Shown here piece by piece: positions 18,313 to 27,867 of a stretch of 64,000 nt of DNA. The notes beneath the pieces were generated by a model that was given only the letters and a program-made list of their open reading frames with translations, did no database searches and was not told the origin of the DNA. Source of the DNA: Nocardiopsis algeriensis (GTDB taxonomy: Bacteria > Actinomycetota > Actinomycetes > Streptosporangiales > Streptosporangiaceae); NCBI RefSeq assembly GCF_014203695.1, contig NZ_JACHJO010000010.1, positions 197,759 to 261,758 on the forward strand, read 5' to 3'. Positions within the stretch are counted from its first letter, which is position 1. The number at the start of each line of letters is the position of its first letter. The position numbers and the translations under genes were made by a program.

Positions 18313-19086
18313 TCAGCCCTCGCACTCGACGAGTTCGAGGCGCACGTCGCGCTCGGCCAGCTCGTCCACGGCCGAGCGCGGCAGCCTGTCGTCGGTGATG
18401 ATCAGGTCGAACTCCTCCAGGCGGGCCACCCTGAAGGTGCCGAACTTGCCGTACTTGGTGCTGTCGACGGTGAGCACGCTCTTGGAGGAGATCCGCAGCA
18501 GTTCCTGCTTCGCGATCACCTTGGCCTCGGAGGGGGTGGTCGAGCCGCGCTCGGCGTCCCAGGAGCTGCTGGCGATGAAGGCCAGGTCGACGTTCACCTG
18601 GCGCAGGAACTCCGCGGTGAACCGCCCCACCGAGGAGTGGTCGGAGTGCGACACCAGGCCGCCGGTGTGGATGAGCTCGATACCGGGGTACTCCATGAGG
18701 TGGCCGACGACGTTGAAGTCACTGGTGATGACGGTGAGCCCCACCTTGTCGGTCAGCAGCGGCACCATCTGGAGCGTGGTGGTGCCCGCGTCCAGGTAGA
18801 TGGTGAAGTTCTCCCGCACCAGGTCGGCCGCGGCCCGCGCGATCGCGCGCTTGGCCGGCACCTCCAGCTGGGCCTTGGCCAGGTAGGACGGCTCGCTCTT
18901 GAGCCGCGCCGCGAGCCGCACCCCTCCGGTGACCGACAGGACCTTGCCGTCGTTCTCCAGTGCCTGGATGTCGCGCCGGACCGTCATGTGGGAGACCGAC
19001 AGCATCGACGTGAGCTCGTTGATACTCAGCACGTGGCGCTCCTGGAGGAGCTTGAGGATGTGCTCTCGCCGCTGGTCCGGGATCAT
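18313..19086 (-). CDS. DeoR family transcriptional regulator
   Basis: The 257-residue protein has the DeoR helix-turn-helix at the start (MIPDQRREHILKLLQERHVLSINEL, VSHMTVRRDIQALENDGKVLSVTGGVRL) and the sugar-phosphate-binding C-terminal domain (FTIYLDAGTTTLQM, IELIHTGGLVS, SSVGRF). Such proteins repress sugar or phosphosugar genes until an effector binds. ATG 19086 follows GAGG. It is divergent from the GDPD-fold gene across 227 bases, and no sugar transport operon is adjacent, so its target is not evident. Confidence 0.92.
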   Translation of the reverse strand: MIPDQRREHILKLLQERHVLSINELTSMLSVSHMTVRRDIQALENDGKVLSVTGGVRLAARLKSEPSYLAKAQLEVPAKRAIARAAADLVRENFTIYLDAGTTTLQMVPLLTDKVGLTVITSDFNVVGHLMEYPGIELIHTGGLVSHSDHSSVGRFTAEFLRQVNVDLAFIASSSWDAERGSTTPSEAKVIAKQELLRISSKSVLTVDSTKYGKFGTFRVARLEEFDLIITDDRLPRSAVDELAERDVRLELVECEG

Positions 19087-19313
19087 CGTTCGCCTCACAC
19101 TAGGGGCCGGGGCGGGCACCGTGCAGCCACGGCGCCTTGTAACAAAGTTTCCCAGCTCGGCGCCCCGGTTCGGTGCTCAGGGGACGTGAATCCTCTCGCA
19201 CTCGGCCGACGGCCCCGGACGGGCAGGGCGGCGGAGGAGCGGACGACTCACTCAAAAGGGCGTTTTCGCTGTTCGCGCCACATGGGACGGGGATCTTTGC
19301 CACCCTGGTCACC

Positions 19314-20033
19314 ATGACGCTGTCCATCGCCCTGCGCGGAGACACCGCCCGCTTCCCCGGGAACACGCTTCCGGCCCTGCGCGCGGCCTGGCGTGCCGGG
19401 GCCGACCTGGTCAAGGTCGACGTCCACCTGACCCGTGACGGCTACCCCGTCCTGGCCGGTGAGAGAACCGCGGAGCTCCGGAACCGGCCGCCGCGCCCGC
19501 TGGCCGACCTCAGCCTCGCCGAGCTGGCCGCCGCCCGCGACGACGTGGAGCACCGCATCCCCACACTGCTGGAGGTGCTCTCCGAGTTCCGGGACGGGGA
19601 CGTGCCCGCCCTCGTGCTCGACTCGGCCTCCGCCGAGGCCGCCCTGGCCTCGGACGCGCTGCTGCGCGAGCGGGGGTTCGCCGAACACGTGCTGCACACC
19701 GGTTCCGTGGAGGCCCTGGGCAGCCTGAGCGCCCAGAACCCCTCGGCCCGCCTCCTGCTGCCCTGGGACCAGGAGGTGCTGCCCTCGGCCGCGGCCCTGC
19801 ACGGGCTGCGGCCCACCTACCTGGGAATGCGCTCCCCGCTGCTGACCCGCGAGGGGATCGTCGAGGCCCACCGCTCGGGGTACCTGGTCGCGGCCTGGGA
19901 CGTGGAGGACTTCTCGGAGATGGCGCGCCTGGTCGGCACGGGCGTGGACGCCATCGCCGCCGAGAGGTTGGACGACCTGGTCGCGGTGGTGAGCGGCCGG
20001 GCCCAGGACGAGGTGCAGGTGTCCGGGGTCTGA
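19314..20033 (+). CDS. GDPD-fold protein with degraded active site
   Basis: The 239-residue protein has the length and barrel pattern of glycerophosphodiester phosphodiesterases. The key residues are lost: the normal HRG...ENT reads ALRGDTARFPGNT (catalytic His to Leu, metal Glu to Gly), the EFD-like block reads LVKVDVHLTRDG (Glu to Lys), and the second catalytic His in the V-HD block is absent (YPVLAGERT). Catalysis by the usual mechanism seems impossible, so this is probably a binding or regulatory pseudoenzyme. Late parts (PTYLGMRSPLLTREGIVEAHRSGYLVAAWDVED) keep the fold's Trp-Asp strand. The ATG has no strong ribosome site. It is divergent from the DeoR gene. Confidence 0.85.
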   Translation: MTLSIALRGDTARFPGNTLPALRAAWRAGADLVKVDVHLTRDGYPVLAGERTAELRNRPPRPLADLSLAELAAARDDVEHRIPTLLEVLSEFRDGDVPALVLDSASAEAALASDALLRERGFAEHVLHTGSVEALGSLSAQNPSARLLLPWDQEVLPSAAALHGLRPTYLGMRSPLLTREGIVEAHRSGYLVAAWDVEDFSEMARLVGTGVDAIAAERLDDLVAVVSGRAQDEVQVSGV

Positions 20034-20039
20034 CCCCGG

Positions 20040-21914
20040 TCAGCCGACGAGCTGGTACAGGTTCACCGACTCGGCCAGTGCCCGCAGCCCGGCGTCGCCG
20101 GGGTGCAGGTGGTCGCCCGAGTCGTAGGCCGGCAGCAGGCGTTCGGGTGCCTCGGGGTCGCGCAGGACCGCGTCGAAGTCCCACACGCCGTCGAAGGGGG
20201 ATCCGGGGTCCTCGGCCGCGGCGCGCAGACGGGCGTTGACCTGCTGACGGCCCCGCTCCACCTCCTCGGTGCAGCGTGCCTCGCCCCCGCAGGGGGCCAG
20301 CGTGGCGACGAACACCCGCAGGCCGCGCTCCCGGGCCCGGCGGCCCAGCTCCTCCAGACCGGCGGCCACCGTCTCGGCCGGCACGCCCGAGCGCAGGTCG
20401 TTGATCCCGGCGAAGACCACGACGGCCCGCACCCCGTTGTGGGCGAACACGTCGCGCGGAGCCCGGTGGAGCATGGAGACCCCGCCCACATGGGGGGCCA
20501 CCCCCTCCCCCGGGTAGAGGTCGCGGGTCACGCGGTTGCCCGCGATCCCGGCGTTGAGCACGCCCATGGTCGGCAGGCCGGCCCCGGCGTCCAGGCGCGC
20601 GGCGAGCACGTCGGGCCAGCGGGCGTGGGCGTCGCGGGTGGATCCCGCGCCGTCGGTGATGGAGTCCCCGAGGGCGACGACGGCCCCGGGCCCGCCGAGC
20701 ACCTCGACACCGGTGAGGAAGGGCCACGTGTACAGGCGGCCGGTGAAGGGGGCGCCCGTGGCGTCCAGGGTCCGGTCGCCGCTGCCGGCCTCGCTGGTGT
20801 AGCTGGTGTCCCCCGCGGCGGAGTGGACCGGGGCCGCGTGCACGGGTTCGGGCAGGTGGAGGCTCACCAGGACGTCGCTCCGCGGCGGCAGGAGGATCTC
20901 GACAGGGTCGCTGAAAACCTGTCCGCCCGCAGGCAGGGAAACGTCCGCGCGGCCCTCGAAGGTGAGCGGCACGGGCTCCCCGAGGGGAGCGGCGCCGGTG
21001 CCGCGCAGGGCCAGCGAGGCGGCACCGATCATGACCGGCTCGGCGGCGAAGGTGTTCTCCAGCCGGATGCGGACCCTGTGCCCGCCGGCGGTGGTGCGCA
21101 CCGCCAGACGCAGGGTCTGGTCCTGCCAGGGGCCGACCTCCGTGTAGCCGGAGACCGCCCGCGCCCAGGTCCCGGTCCACTGCCGGTCGGCGGCGCGGCC
21201 GCCCACGGCGAAGACGTGGAGGGAACCCTGACCGGTACGGGGCAGCACGACGTGGTCGACCTCCCGCCCGGGGTCGGCGGGCACACTGCGGGCGTACAGG
21301 CGGGCCGACCCCAGCAGCAGACTCGGACCGCCCTCGGCCGCGGAGTTGACGCCGGGCAGCACGAGGGCGGCGTCGCCCGCGGGGCCCTCGAGCCAGTCGT
21401 GGACGGTGAGGCGGAACTCCTCCTCCGTGCCGTCCGTGTAGACGATCCGGCCGGTGCCCGTGACGGCGGCGCCGCCGGCGCCGGTGGCGGTGGCGAGGAC
21501 GACGACCGCGTCGTGGCGCCCCCGCAGTCCCACCCGCTGGCCGTCGGAGACCACGTGGTCGGGGCGGCCGAGCGCGTAGTCGGGGAGCTCGATCGGGGCA
21601 CCCAGCAGCACGACCTCGCGGCCGGGGGTCCAGCCGGCGGCGGCCAGGTGCTGCGCGGACAGGCTGTTGCCCCGGCCGTCGAGGTCGGCGCCGGCCCGGG
21701 AGCCGTCCCGGGAGATGCCGATCCGGTCGAGGAGGACGGCGAGAGGAGGCACCGGAGGAGCTGCCGCACCGTCCGTCGGCTCTTCGGTTCCGCCCGACCG
21801 CAGGACCCAGGTCAGGCCCGCGGCGACGCAGACCGCGAGCACGGCCGCGGCGACCGCCAGGGGTCCGCGCGTCCGGCCGCCCCCGTGCCGCCCCCGTGTG
21901 CGTTCCGCGCCCAC
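20040..21914 (-). CDS. exported SGNH/GDSL-family hydrolase with N-terminal accessory domain
   Basis: The 624-residue protein starts with a basic stretch and a membrane or signal segment (about residues 18-40, LAVAAAVLAVCVAAGLTWVL). A beta-rich accessory part of about 330 residues follows, then an SGNH hydrolase domain with all four blocks: ALGDSITDG (Ser), NAGIAGNRV (Gly), FAGINDLRSG (Asn) and DHLHPGDAG (Asp/His). This layout is typical of secreted actinobacterial lipase/esterase-like enzymes of the GDSL type; the substrate may be an esterified polysaccharide. GTG 21914, with AGAGG before it, was chosen over an upstream ATG at 22013. It converges on the GDPD-fold gene with a six-base gap. Confidence 0.87.
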   Translation of the reverse strand: MGAERTRGRHGGGRTRGPLAVAAAVLAVCVAAGLTWVLRSGGTEEPTDGAAAPPVPPLAVLLDRIGISRDGSRAGADLDGRGNSLSAQHLAAAGWTPGREVVLLGAPIELPDYALGRPDHVVSDGQRVGLRGRHDAVVVLATATGAGGAAVTGTGRIVYTDGTEEEFRLTVHDWLEGPAGDAALVLPGVNSAAEGGPSLLLGSARLYARSVPADPGREVDHVVLPRTGQGSLHVFAVGGRAADRQWTGTWARAVSGYTEVGPWQDQTLRLAVRTTAGGHRVRIRLENTFAAEPVMIGAASLALRGTGAAPLGEPVPLTFEGRADVSLPAGGQVFSDPVEILLPPRSDVLVSLHLPEPVHAAPVHSAAGDTSYTSEAGSGDRTLDATGAPFTGRLYTWPFLTGVEVLGGPGAVVALGDSITDGAGSTRDAHARWPDVLAARLDAGAGLPTMGVLNAGIAGNRVTRDLYPGEGVAPHVGGVSMLHRAPRDVFAHNGVRAVVVFAGINDLRSGVPAETVAAGLEELGRRARERGLRVFVATLAPCGGEARCTEEVERGRQQVNARLRAAAEDPGSPFDGVWDFDAVLRDPEAPERLLPAYDSGDHLHPGDAGLRALAESVNLYQLVG

Positions 21915-22018
21915 CGCCGCCTCTTCCGCTCTCCGTCTCCCGCAGAACTTCAACGTGTATTCCCCGCAGCCACCCGGCCGGGGCCCTGGAAAGCCGTACA
22001 CGCCACCACGCACAACAG

Positions 22019-22058
22019 AAGCGCCGTCGGCCTGTATCCGCAGGTCGGCGGCGCTTTT
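22019..22058 (-). terminator. terminator hairpin after the tRNA gene
   Basis: A long, nearly perfect inverted repeat (AAGCGCCG, one unpaired base, CGGCCTG, and its complement) 18 bases downstream of the tRNA on the minus strand, with a short T-rich tail (CTTCTGTTG). Confidence 0.65.
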
Positions 22059-22075
22059 CGCGTACGTGGAGGGGG

Positions 22076-23492
<1,417 letters not shown>

Positions 23493-23541
23493 CGGGCAGG
23501 CTCACGAAGGAGCGGACAGGGCTCCCGAGGAGGAGCGGTCC

Positions 23542-23569
23542 GGGGCACGTCCCTTCCGGGGCGTGCCCC
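23542..23569 (+). terminator. terminator hairpin after mdh
   Basis: An 8-bp stem GGGGCACG / CGTGCCCC with a 12-base loop followed by TT, 50 bases past the mdh stop. Confidence 0.55.
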
Positions 23570-23602
23570 TTCGCGTCCCGAAGGGGGTGGGGGAGCAGGC
23601 AG

Positions 23603-23608
23603 TATAGA
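23603..23608 (+). promoter_or_regulatory. -10 element of a leaderless promoter
   Basis: TATAGA sits four bases before the GTG start of the helicase gene (AGTATAGAGACCGTG). Transcription would begin at or one or two bases from the start codon, giving a leaderless message. No ribosome site is present, which agrees. The -35 region is a G-run with no clear match. Confidence 0.6.
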
Positions 23609-23612
23609 GACC

Positions 23613-26117
23613 GTGAGTCTCATAGATGCGCTTCCGGCCGAACCAGAACCCGATGCCCTCTTCGAGGCGTTCGCCTCCTGGGCCGAAGAGCGGGGCCTCA
23701 CGCTCTACCCCCACCAGGAGGAAGCCCTCATCGAGGTCGTCTCCGGGTCCAACGTCATCCTCAACACCCCCACCGGATCGGGCAAGAGCATGGTCGCCAC
23801 CGGCGCCCTGTTCGCCGCTCTGGCCCGGAACGAGTGCGCGTTCTACACCGCGCCCATCAAGGCCCTGGTGTCGGAGAAGTTCTTCGACCTGTGCAAGATC
23901 TTCGGCACGGAGAACGTCGGCATGATGACCGGCGACGCCAGCGTCAACGCCGACGCCCCCATCGTGTGCTGCACCGCGGAGGTCCTGGCCCAGATCGCGC
24001 TGGCCGAGGGCGAGCACGCGGACATCAACACCGTCGTCATGGACGAGTTCCACTTCTACGCCGAGCCCGACCGCGGCTGGGCCTGGCAGGTGCCGCTGCT
24101 GGAGATGCCGCAGGCGCAGTTCCTGCTGATGTCGGCCACGCTGGGCGACGTCAGCCGTTTCGAGGAGGACCTGGAGAAGCGCACCGGCCGCTCCACCGCC
24201 GTGGTCGTCTCCGCCGAGCGCCCCGTCCCCCTCTACTACGACTACCGGGTCACGGCGCTGCACGAGACGCTCGAACAGCTGCTGGAGACCGGCGACGCCC
24301 CCGTGTACATCGTCCACTTCACCCAGGCGCAGGCCGTGGAGCGCGCCCAGTCGCTCACGAGCATCAACATGTGCACCAAGGAGGAGAAGGCGGCGATCGC
24401 GGCGGAGATCGGCAATTTCCGCTTCACCACCAAGTTCGGCCGCAACCTGTCCCGGTACGTGCGTCACGGCATCGGCGTCCACCACGCGGGCATGCTGCCC
24501 AAGTACCGGCGCCTGGTCGAGCGCCTGGCCCAGGCCGGCCTGCTCAAGGTCATCTGCGGCACCGACACCCTGGGGGTCGGCGTCAACGTCCCCATCCGCA
24601 CGGTGCTGTTCACCGCCCTGAGCAAGTACGACGGCATCCGCGTGCGCCGGCTGCGCGCCCGCGAGTTCCACCAGATCGCCGGCCGCGCGGGCCGGGCCGG
24701 CTTCGACACCGTCGGCAACGTGGTCGCCCTCGCCCCCGAGCACGTCATCGAGAACGAGAAGGCACTGGCCAAGGCGGGCGAGGACCCCAAGAAGCGGCGC
24801 AAGGTCGTCCGGAAGAAGGCGCCCGAGGGATTCGTGTCGTGGGACAAGTCCACGTTCGACAAGCTCATCGAGGCCGAGCCCGAACCGCTGACCTCCCGCT
24901 TCCGGGTGAGCAACGCGATGCTGCTGAGCGTGATCGCCCGGCCCGGCAACTGCTTCAAGGCCATGAAGCACCTGCTCACCGAGAACCACGACGACCGCAA
25001 GCAGCAGCGCCGCCACATCCGCGAGGCGATCGCGATCTACCGCTCGCTGCTGGACGGCGGAATCGTCGAGACCCTGCCCGAGCCCGACGCGCAGGGGCGC
25101 ACCGCGCGCCTGACCGTGGACCTGCAGTCGGACTTCGCGCTCAACCAGCCGCTGTCCACCTTCGCGCTGGCGTGCCTGGAGCTGCTGGACAAGGACTCCC
25201 CCACCTACCCGCTGGACGTGCTCACCGTCGTGGAGTCGACCCTGGACGACCCGCGCCAGATCCTGGGTGCCCAGCTCAACAAGGCGCGCGGCGAGGCCGT
25301 CCAGCGGATGAAGGAGGAGGGGATCGAGTACGAGGAGCGCATGGAGCTCCTGGAGGACGTCGACTACCCCAAGCCGCTGGAGGACCTGCTCACCCACGCC
25401 TACGAGACCTACCGGCGCGGGCACCCGTGGGTGGGCGACCACCCGCTGCGGCCCAAGACGGTGGCCCGCGACATGTACGAGCGGGCGATGACCTTCACCG
25501 AGTACGTGGGGCACTACGAGCTGGCCCGCTCCGAGGGGCTGGTGCTGCGCTACCTGGCCAGCGCCTACAAGGCGCTCAACCAGACCGTGCCCGACGACGC
25601 CAAGACCGAGGAGCTGCGCGACCTCGTCGAGTGGCTGGGCGAGCTGGTCCGCCAGGTCGACTCCAGCCTGCTGGACGAGTGGGAGCAGCTGACCAACCCG
25701 GAGGAGGAGGTCCCCGACCAGGAACCGGTCGAGGAGAGGGTCCGCCCGGTCACCGCCAACGCCCGCGCCTTCCGCGTGCTGGTGCGCAACGAGATGTTCC
25801 GCCGCGTGGAGCTTGCCGCCCGGCGCCGCTACAGCGAGCTCGCCGCCCTCGGGGAGGGCGACGACTGGGACGCCGAGGACTGGGAGGAGGCACTGGAGGC
25901 CTACTTCGAGGAGCACGACGAGATCGGCATCGGTCCCGACGCCCGCAGCCCCAAGATGCTCCTCATCGAGGAGGAGACCGGGCTCTGGCGGGTCCGGCAG
26001 GTGTTCGCCGACCCCGCGGGCGACCACGACTGGGGCATCGGCGCCGAGGTGGACCTGGCCGCCTCCGACGCCGAGGGCCGCGCGGTCGTACGCGTGGTGG
26101 ACGTCGACCGGCTCTAG
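23613..26117 (+). CDS. DEAD/DEAH-box helicase of the Ski2-like DUF3516 type
   Basis: The 834-residue protein has a complete superfamily 2 helicase core: Q-like YPHQEEAL, Walker A NTPTGSGKS, APIKALVSEKF, motif II VMDEFHFY (a DEFH box), SATLG, then HHAGMLPKYRR, CGTDTLGVGVNVP and motif VI HQIAGRAGRAG. The C-terminal half of about 430 residues matches the actinobacterial DUF3516 extension. Ski2-like helicases unwind RNA for turnover or processing; the substrate in actinobacteria is not known to me. It is probably translated from a leaderless GTG message. Confidence 0.94.
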   Translation: MSLIDALPAEPEPDALFEAFASWAEERGLTLYPHQEEALIEVVSGSNVILNTPTGSGKSMVATGALFAALARNECAFYTAPIKALVSEKFFDLCKIFGTENVGMMTGDASVNADAPIVCCTAEVLAQIALAEGEHADINTVVMDEFHFYAEPDRGWAWQVPLLEMPQAQFLLMSATLGDVSRFEEDLEKRTGRSTAVVVSAERPVPLYYDYRVTALHETLEQLLETGDAPVYIVHFTQAQAVERAQSLTSINMCTKEEKAAIAAEIGNFRFTTKFGRNLSRYVRHGIGVHHAGMLPKYRRLVERLAQAGLLKVICGTDTLGVGVNVPIRTVLFTALSKYDGIRVRRLRAREFHQIAGRAGRAGFDTVGNVVALAPEHVIENEKALAKAGEDPKKRRKVVRKKAPEGFVSWDKSTFDKLIEAEPEPLTSRFRVSNAMLLSVIARPGNCFKAMKHLLTENHDDRKQQRRHIREAIAIYRSLLDGGIVETLPEPDAQGRTARLTVDLQSDFALNQPLSTFALACLELLDKDSPTYPLDVLTVVESTLDDPRQILGAQLNKARGEAVQRMKEEGIEYEERMELLEDVDYPKPLEDLLTHAYETYRRGHPWVGDHPLRPKTVARDMYERAMTFTEYVGHYELARSEGLVLRYLASAYKALNQTVPDDAKTEELRDLVEWLGELVRQVDSSLLDEWEQLTNPEEEVPDQEPVEERVRPVTANARAFRVLVRNEMFRRVELAARRRYSELAALGEGDDWDAEDWEEALEAYFEEHDEIGIGPDARSPKMLLIEEETGLWRVRQVFADPAGDHDWGIGAEVDLAASDAEGRAVVRVVDVDRL

Positions 26118-26131
26118 ACCCTGAACAGGGC

Positions 26132-26641
26132 CTAGCCGACCCGTGGCGGCTGCGCCCCGCCGCACGCTCCCGGTCCCCGGAGGAGATGCGCGTTGGCCTC
26201 GCGGGCGGCGTCCGCGAGGTCGGGGCGCTCCACCACGGTGCGGCCCGCCGCGCGCAGGCGCTCGGCGCCGTCGCAGTCGACGAAGACGGCGGGCTCGCGC
26301 CAGGCGAAGACCACGCGCGGCACGGGCGTGGACAGCACGAGGGCCGAGCAGGAGCGCGGACGCGAGGAGCGGGAGCTGCACGGCTCCAGGGACGAGTACA
26401 GCGTGGCCCCGGCCAAGCGGGGATCGTCCGGGTCGACGCCGCGCAGAGCGGCCTCCTCGGCGTGGTCGCGGGGGTCGTCGCGGCGCGAGTACCCCTCACC
26501 GAGCACGGTGCCGTCGGCGGCGACCACGACGGCGCCGACGGAGAAGGCCGTGTCCGAGGGCGGGCACAGCCGGGACAGCTCGGCGGTGCGGCGCAGCCAG
26601 GAGGTGTCGGCGGCGCCCTCGGCGGGCACGGGCCCCTTCAT
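26132..26641 (-). CDS. RibD deaminase-type protein (split RibD, deaminase half)
   Basis: A 169-residue zinc deaminase of the RibD/dCMP family: zinc-site HAEEAAL with the catalytic Glu, and LEPCSSRSSRPRSCSALVL with both Cys ligands, placed as in RibD (HAE, then PC...C). In normal RibD this domain deaminates the pyrimidine intermediate of riboflavin synthesis and sits before the reductase domain in the same chain. Here it is a separate gene downstream of the reductase gene, and its ATG overlaps the reductase stop in ATGA, so equal translation is likely. Confidence 0.85.
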   Translation of the reverse strand: MKGPVPAEGAADTSWLRRTAELSRLCPPSDTAFSVGAVVVAADGTVLGEGYSRRDDPRDHAEEAALRGVDPDDPRLAGATLYSSLEPCSSRSSRPRSCSALVLSTPVPRVVFAWREPAVFVDCDGAERLRAAGRTVVERPDLADAAREANAHLLRGPGACGGAQPPRVG

Positions 26642-27336
26642 CTCCGCTCTCCCAGGCGGTAGCGCAGGACGGCCACGTCGCCCAGCGCACGGGCCTCCAG
26701 CAGGCGCATGGGGGCAGCGGGGCCGTGCGGATAGGCGCCGGGCAGGACGAAGCGCGGTGCGCCCTCCTCTCCCACGAAGAACGGCGCGACGGCCAGCCGC
26801 AGCTCGTCGGCCAGCCCCGAGGTGAGGAACATGGTGTGGATGTGGCCGCCGCCCTCCACCAGGAGGCGCTCCACCCCGCGGGCGGCCAGGTCGGCCAGGA
26901 TCGCAGCCGCCGAGGGCGGGTCCCCGGCGTCCACGACGTCGGCGGGCGGGTCTCCGGCGGGCCTGGCGGCCAACCTGCTCCGTGCGACGGCGGTTCCGTC
27001 CCCTCCCGTGTAGACGACCGCCCCCGCGTCTCCGGTGGCGAAGAGGCGGGCGCCGGGGTCGACATCACCACTGCGGGTGACCACGGCCTTGAGCAGGTGG
27101 GCGGTCCGGCCCCGGGCGCGGCGGCGCTCCTGCCGCTCGGGTGAGCGCACCAGAAGCCGGGGGTCGTCGGCGCGCAGGGTGCCCGCTCCGACGAGGATGG
27201 CGTCGCACGTGGCGCGCAGCTCGTCGATCTCGTCGAAGTCGGCCTCGTTGGACAGACGCAACCGCTCGGGGCCCGTGTCGTCGATACGGCCGTCGACCGA
27301 CACTGCGCAGCTCAGGATGGTGTAGGGGCGGTCCAT
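26638..27336 (-). CDS. RibD C-terminal reductase domain protein (split RibD, reductase half)
   Basis: The 232-residue protein matches the RibD C-terminal (dihydrofolate-reductase-like) domain: TILSCAVSVDGRIDDTG, LSNEADFDEIDELRATCDAILVGAGTLRADDPRLL, GVERLLVEGGGHIHTMFL, DELRLAVAPFFVGEEGAPRF. It would reduce the ribosyl side chain with NADPH in riboflavin synthesis, or act in a related pathway with a similar pyrimidine. The gene overlaps the deaminase gene by four bases. The ATG at 27336 directly follows GGAGGG, closer than usual, so initiation may rely on a short leader. No other rib genes are nearby. Confidence 0.87.
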   Translation of the reverse strand: MDRPYTILSCAVSVDGRIDDTGPERLRLSNEADFDEIDELRATCDAILVGAGTLRADDPRLLVRSPERQERRRARGRTAHLLKAVVTRSGDVDPGARLFATGDAGAVVYTGGDGTAVARSRLAARPAGDPPADVVDAGDPPSAAAILADLAARGVERLLVEGGGHIHTMFLTSGLADELRLAVAPFFVGEEGAPRFVLPGAYPHGPAAPMRLLEARALGDVAVLRYRLGERR

Positions 27337-27867
27337 CCCTCCAGGTTAGGCCGTGTCGGTGGATGTCGCCCGTCGCGGGCACCGCCCCGGGGCGCGTCCG
27401 GCCGTTCTCCGGGTGTTCCCCTTGCGGGAACAGCGCATTCACAACACCATTGCCGCAGGAAGCAGGCACACCCGGAATTCACCGGCCGCATCCCTGTATT
27501 CGGCATGAACATATTTCGGCGCACTCCGGAGGACACGTCCCGCTGTCGGAGCACACAGAAAACATAGGAGACCCCAAGGTCACCACATGTTTCACATGAG
27601 CCACATAAGACGTCTACAGTCACACGAACCGACGGCGGCACACAGGGTTTCGCCACCTGGTCACCCTTGACAGAATTCCTCACAAAAAGAACATCGGGTA
27701 TATAAGAGCCAGGCACCCCAAGAAGGCCTCAACATGCAGCCAAGTGCACTTCGAACACACACGCGTCCTCTTTTCCGACCGAAGTGCCGAGTGTGGTCAA
27801 CAACACTCCGAACGATGAATAGAATCCTGGTGTCGAGCACCTTCCCCACCTCCGACAGAGGACGTCG
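27337..27867. other. 531-base intergenic region, less GC-rich than its surroundings
   Basis: No gene is supported on either strand. From about 27425 to 27850 the base composition is clearly less GC-rich than neighbouring DNA. It contains a repeated CACAT element (CACATGTTTCACATGAGCCACATAAG spans about 27583-27608), a TTGACA at 27667 and TATATAAG at 27699, which are 26 bases apart, too far for one ordinary promoter. The methyltransferase start is preceded by GAGGA. The region could be a control region for the methyltransferase gene or a trace of transferred DNA. Confidence 0.45.

Noticed and set aside
23502..26381. Long minus-strand open frame opposite the DUF3516 helicase
   Set aside because: A shadow of the helicase on the opposite strand, with no domain or ribosome site.
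27440..27500. GGTGAATTCC on the minus strand near ribD reductase, recalling the FMN riboswitch GGTGAAATTCC
   Set aside because: Only one short block is similar, and the other conserved FMN-aptamer blocks (GACCGGCGGT, CCGCGAGC) are absent nearby.
27312..27716. 134-codon minus-strand reading frame, Cys-rich
   Set aside because: It overlaps the real start of the RibD reductase gene, has poor codon use for this genome, no ribosome site and no recognisable domain.
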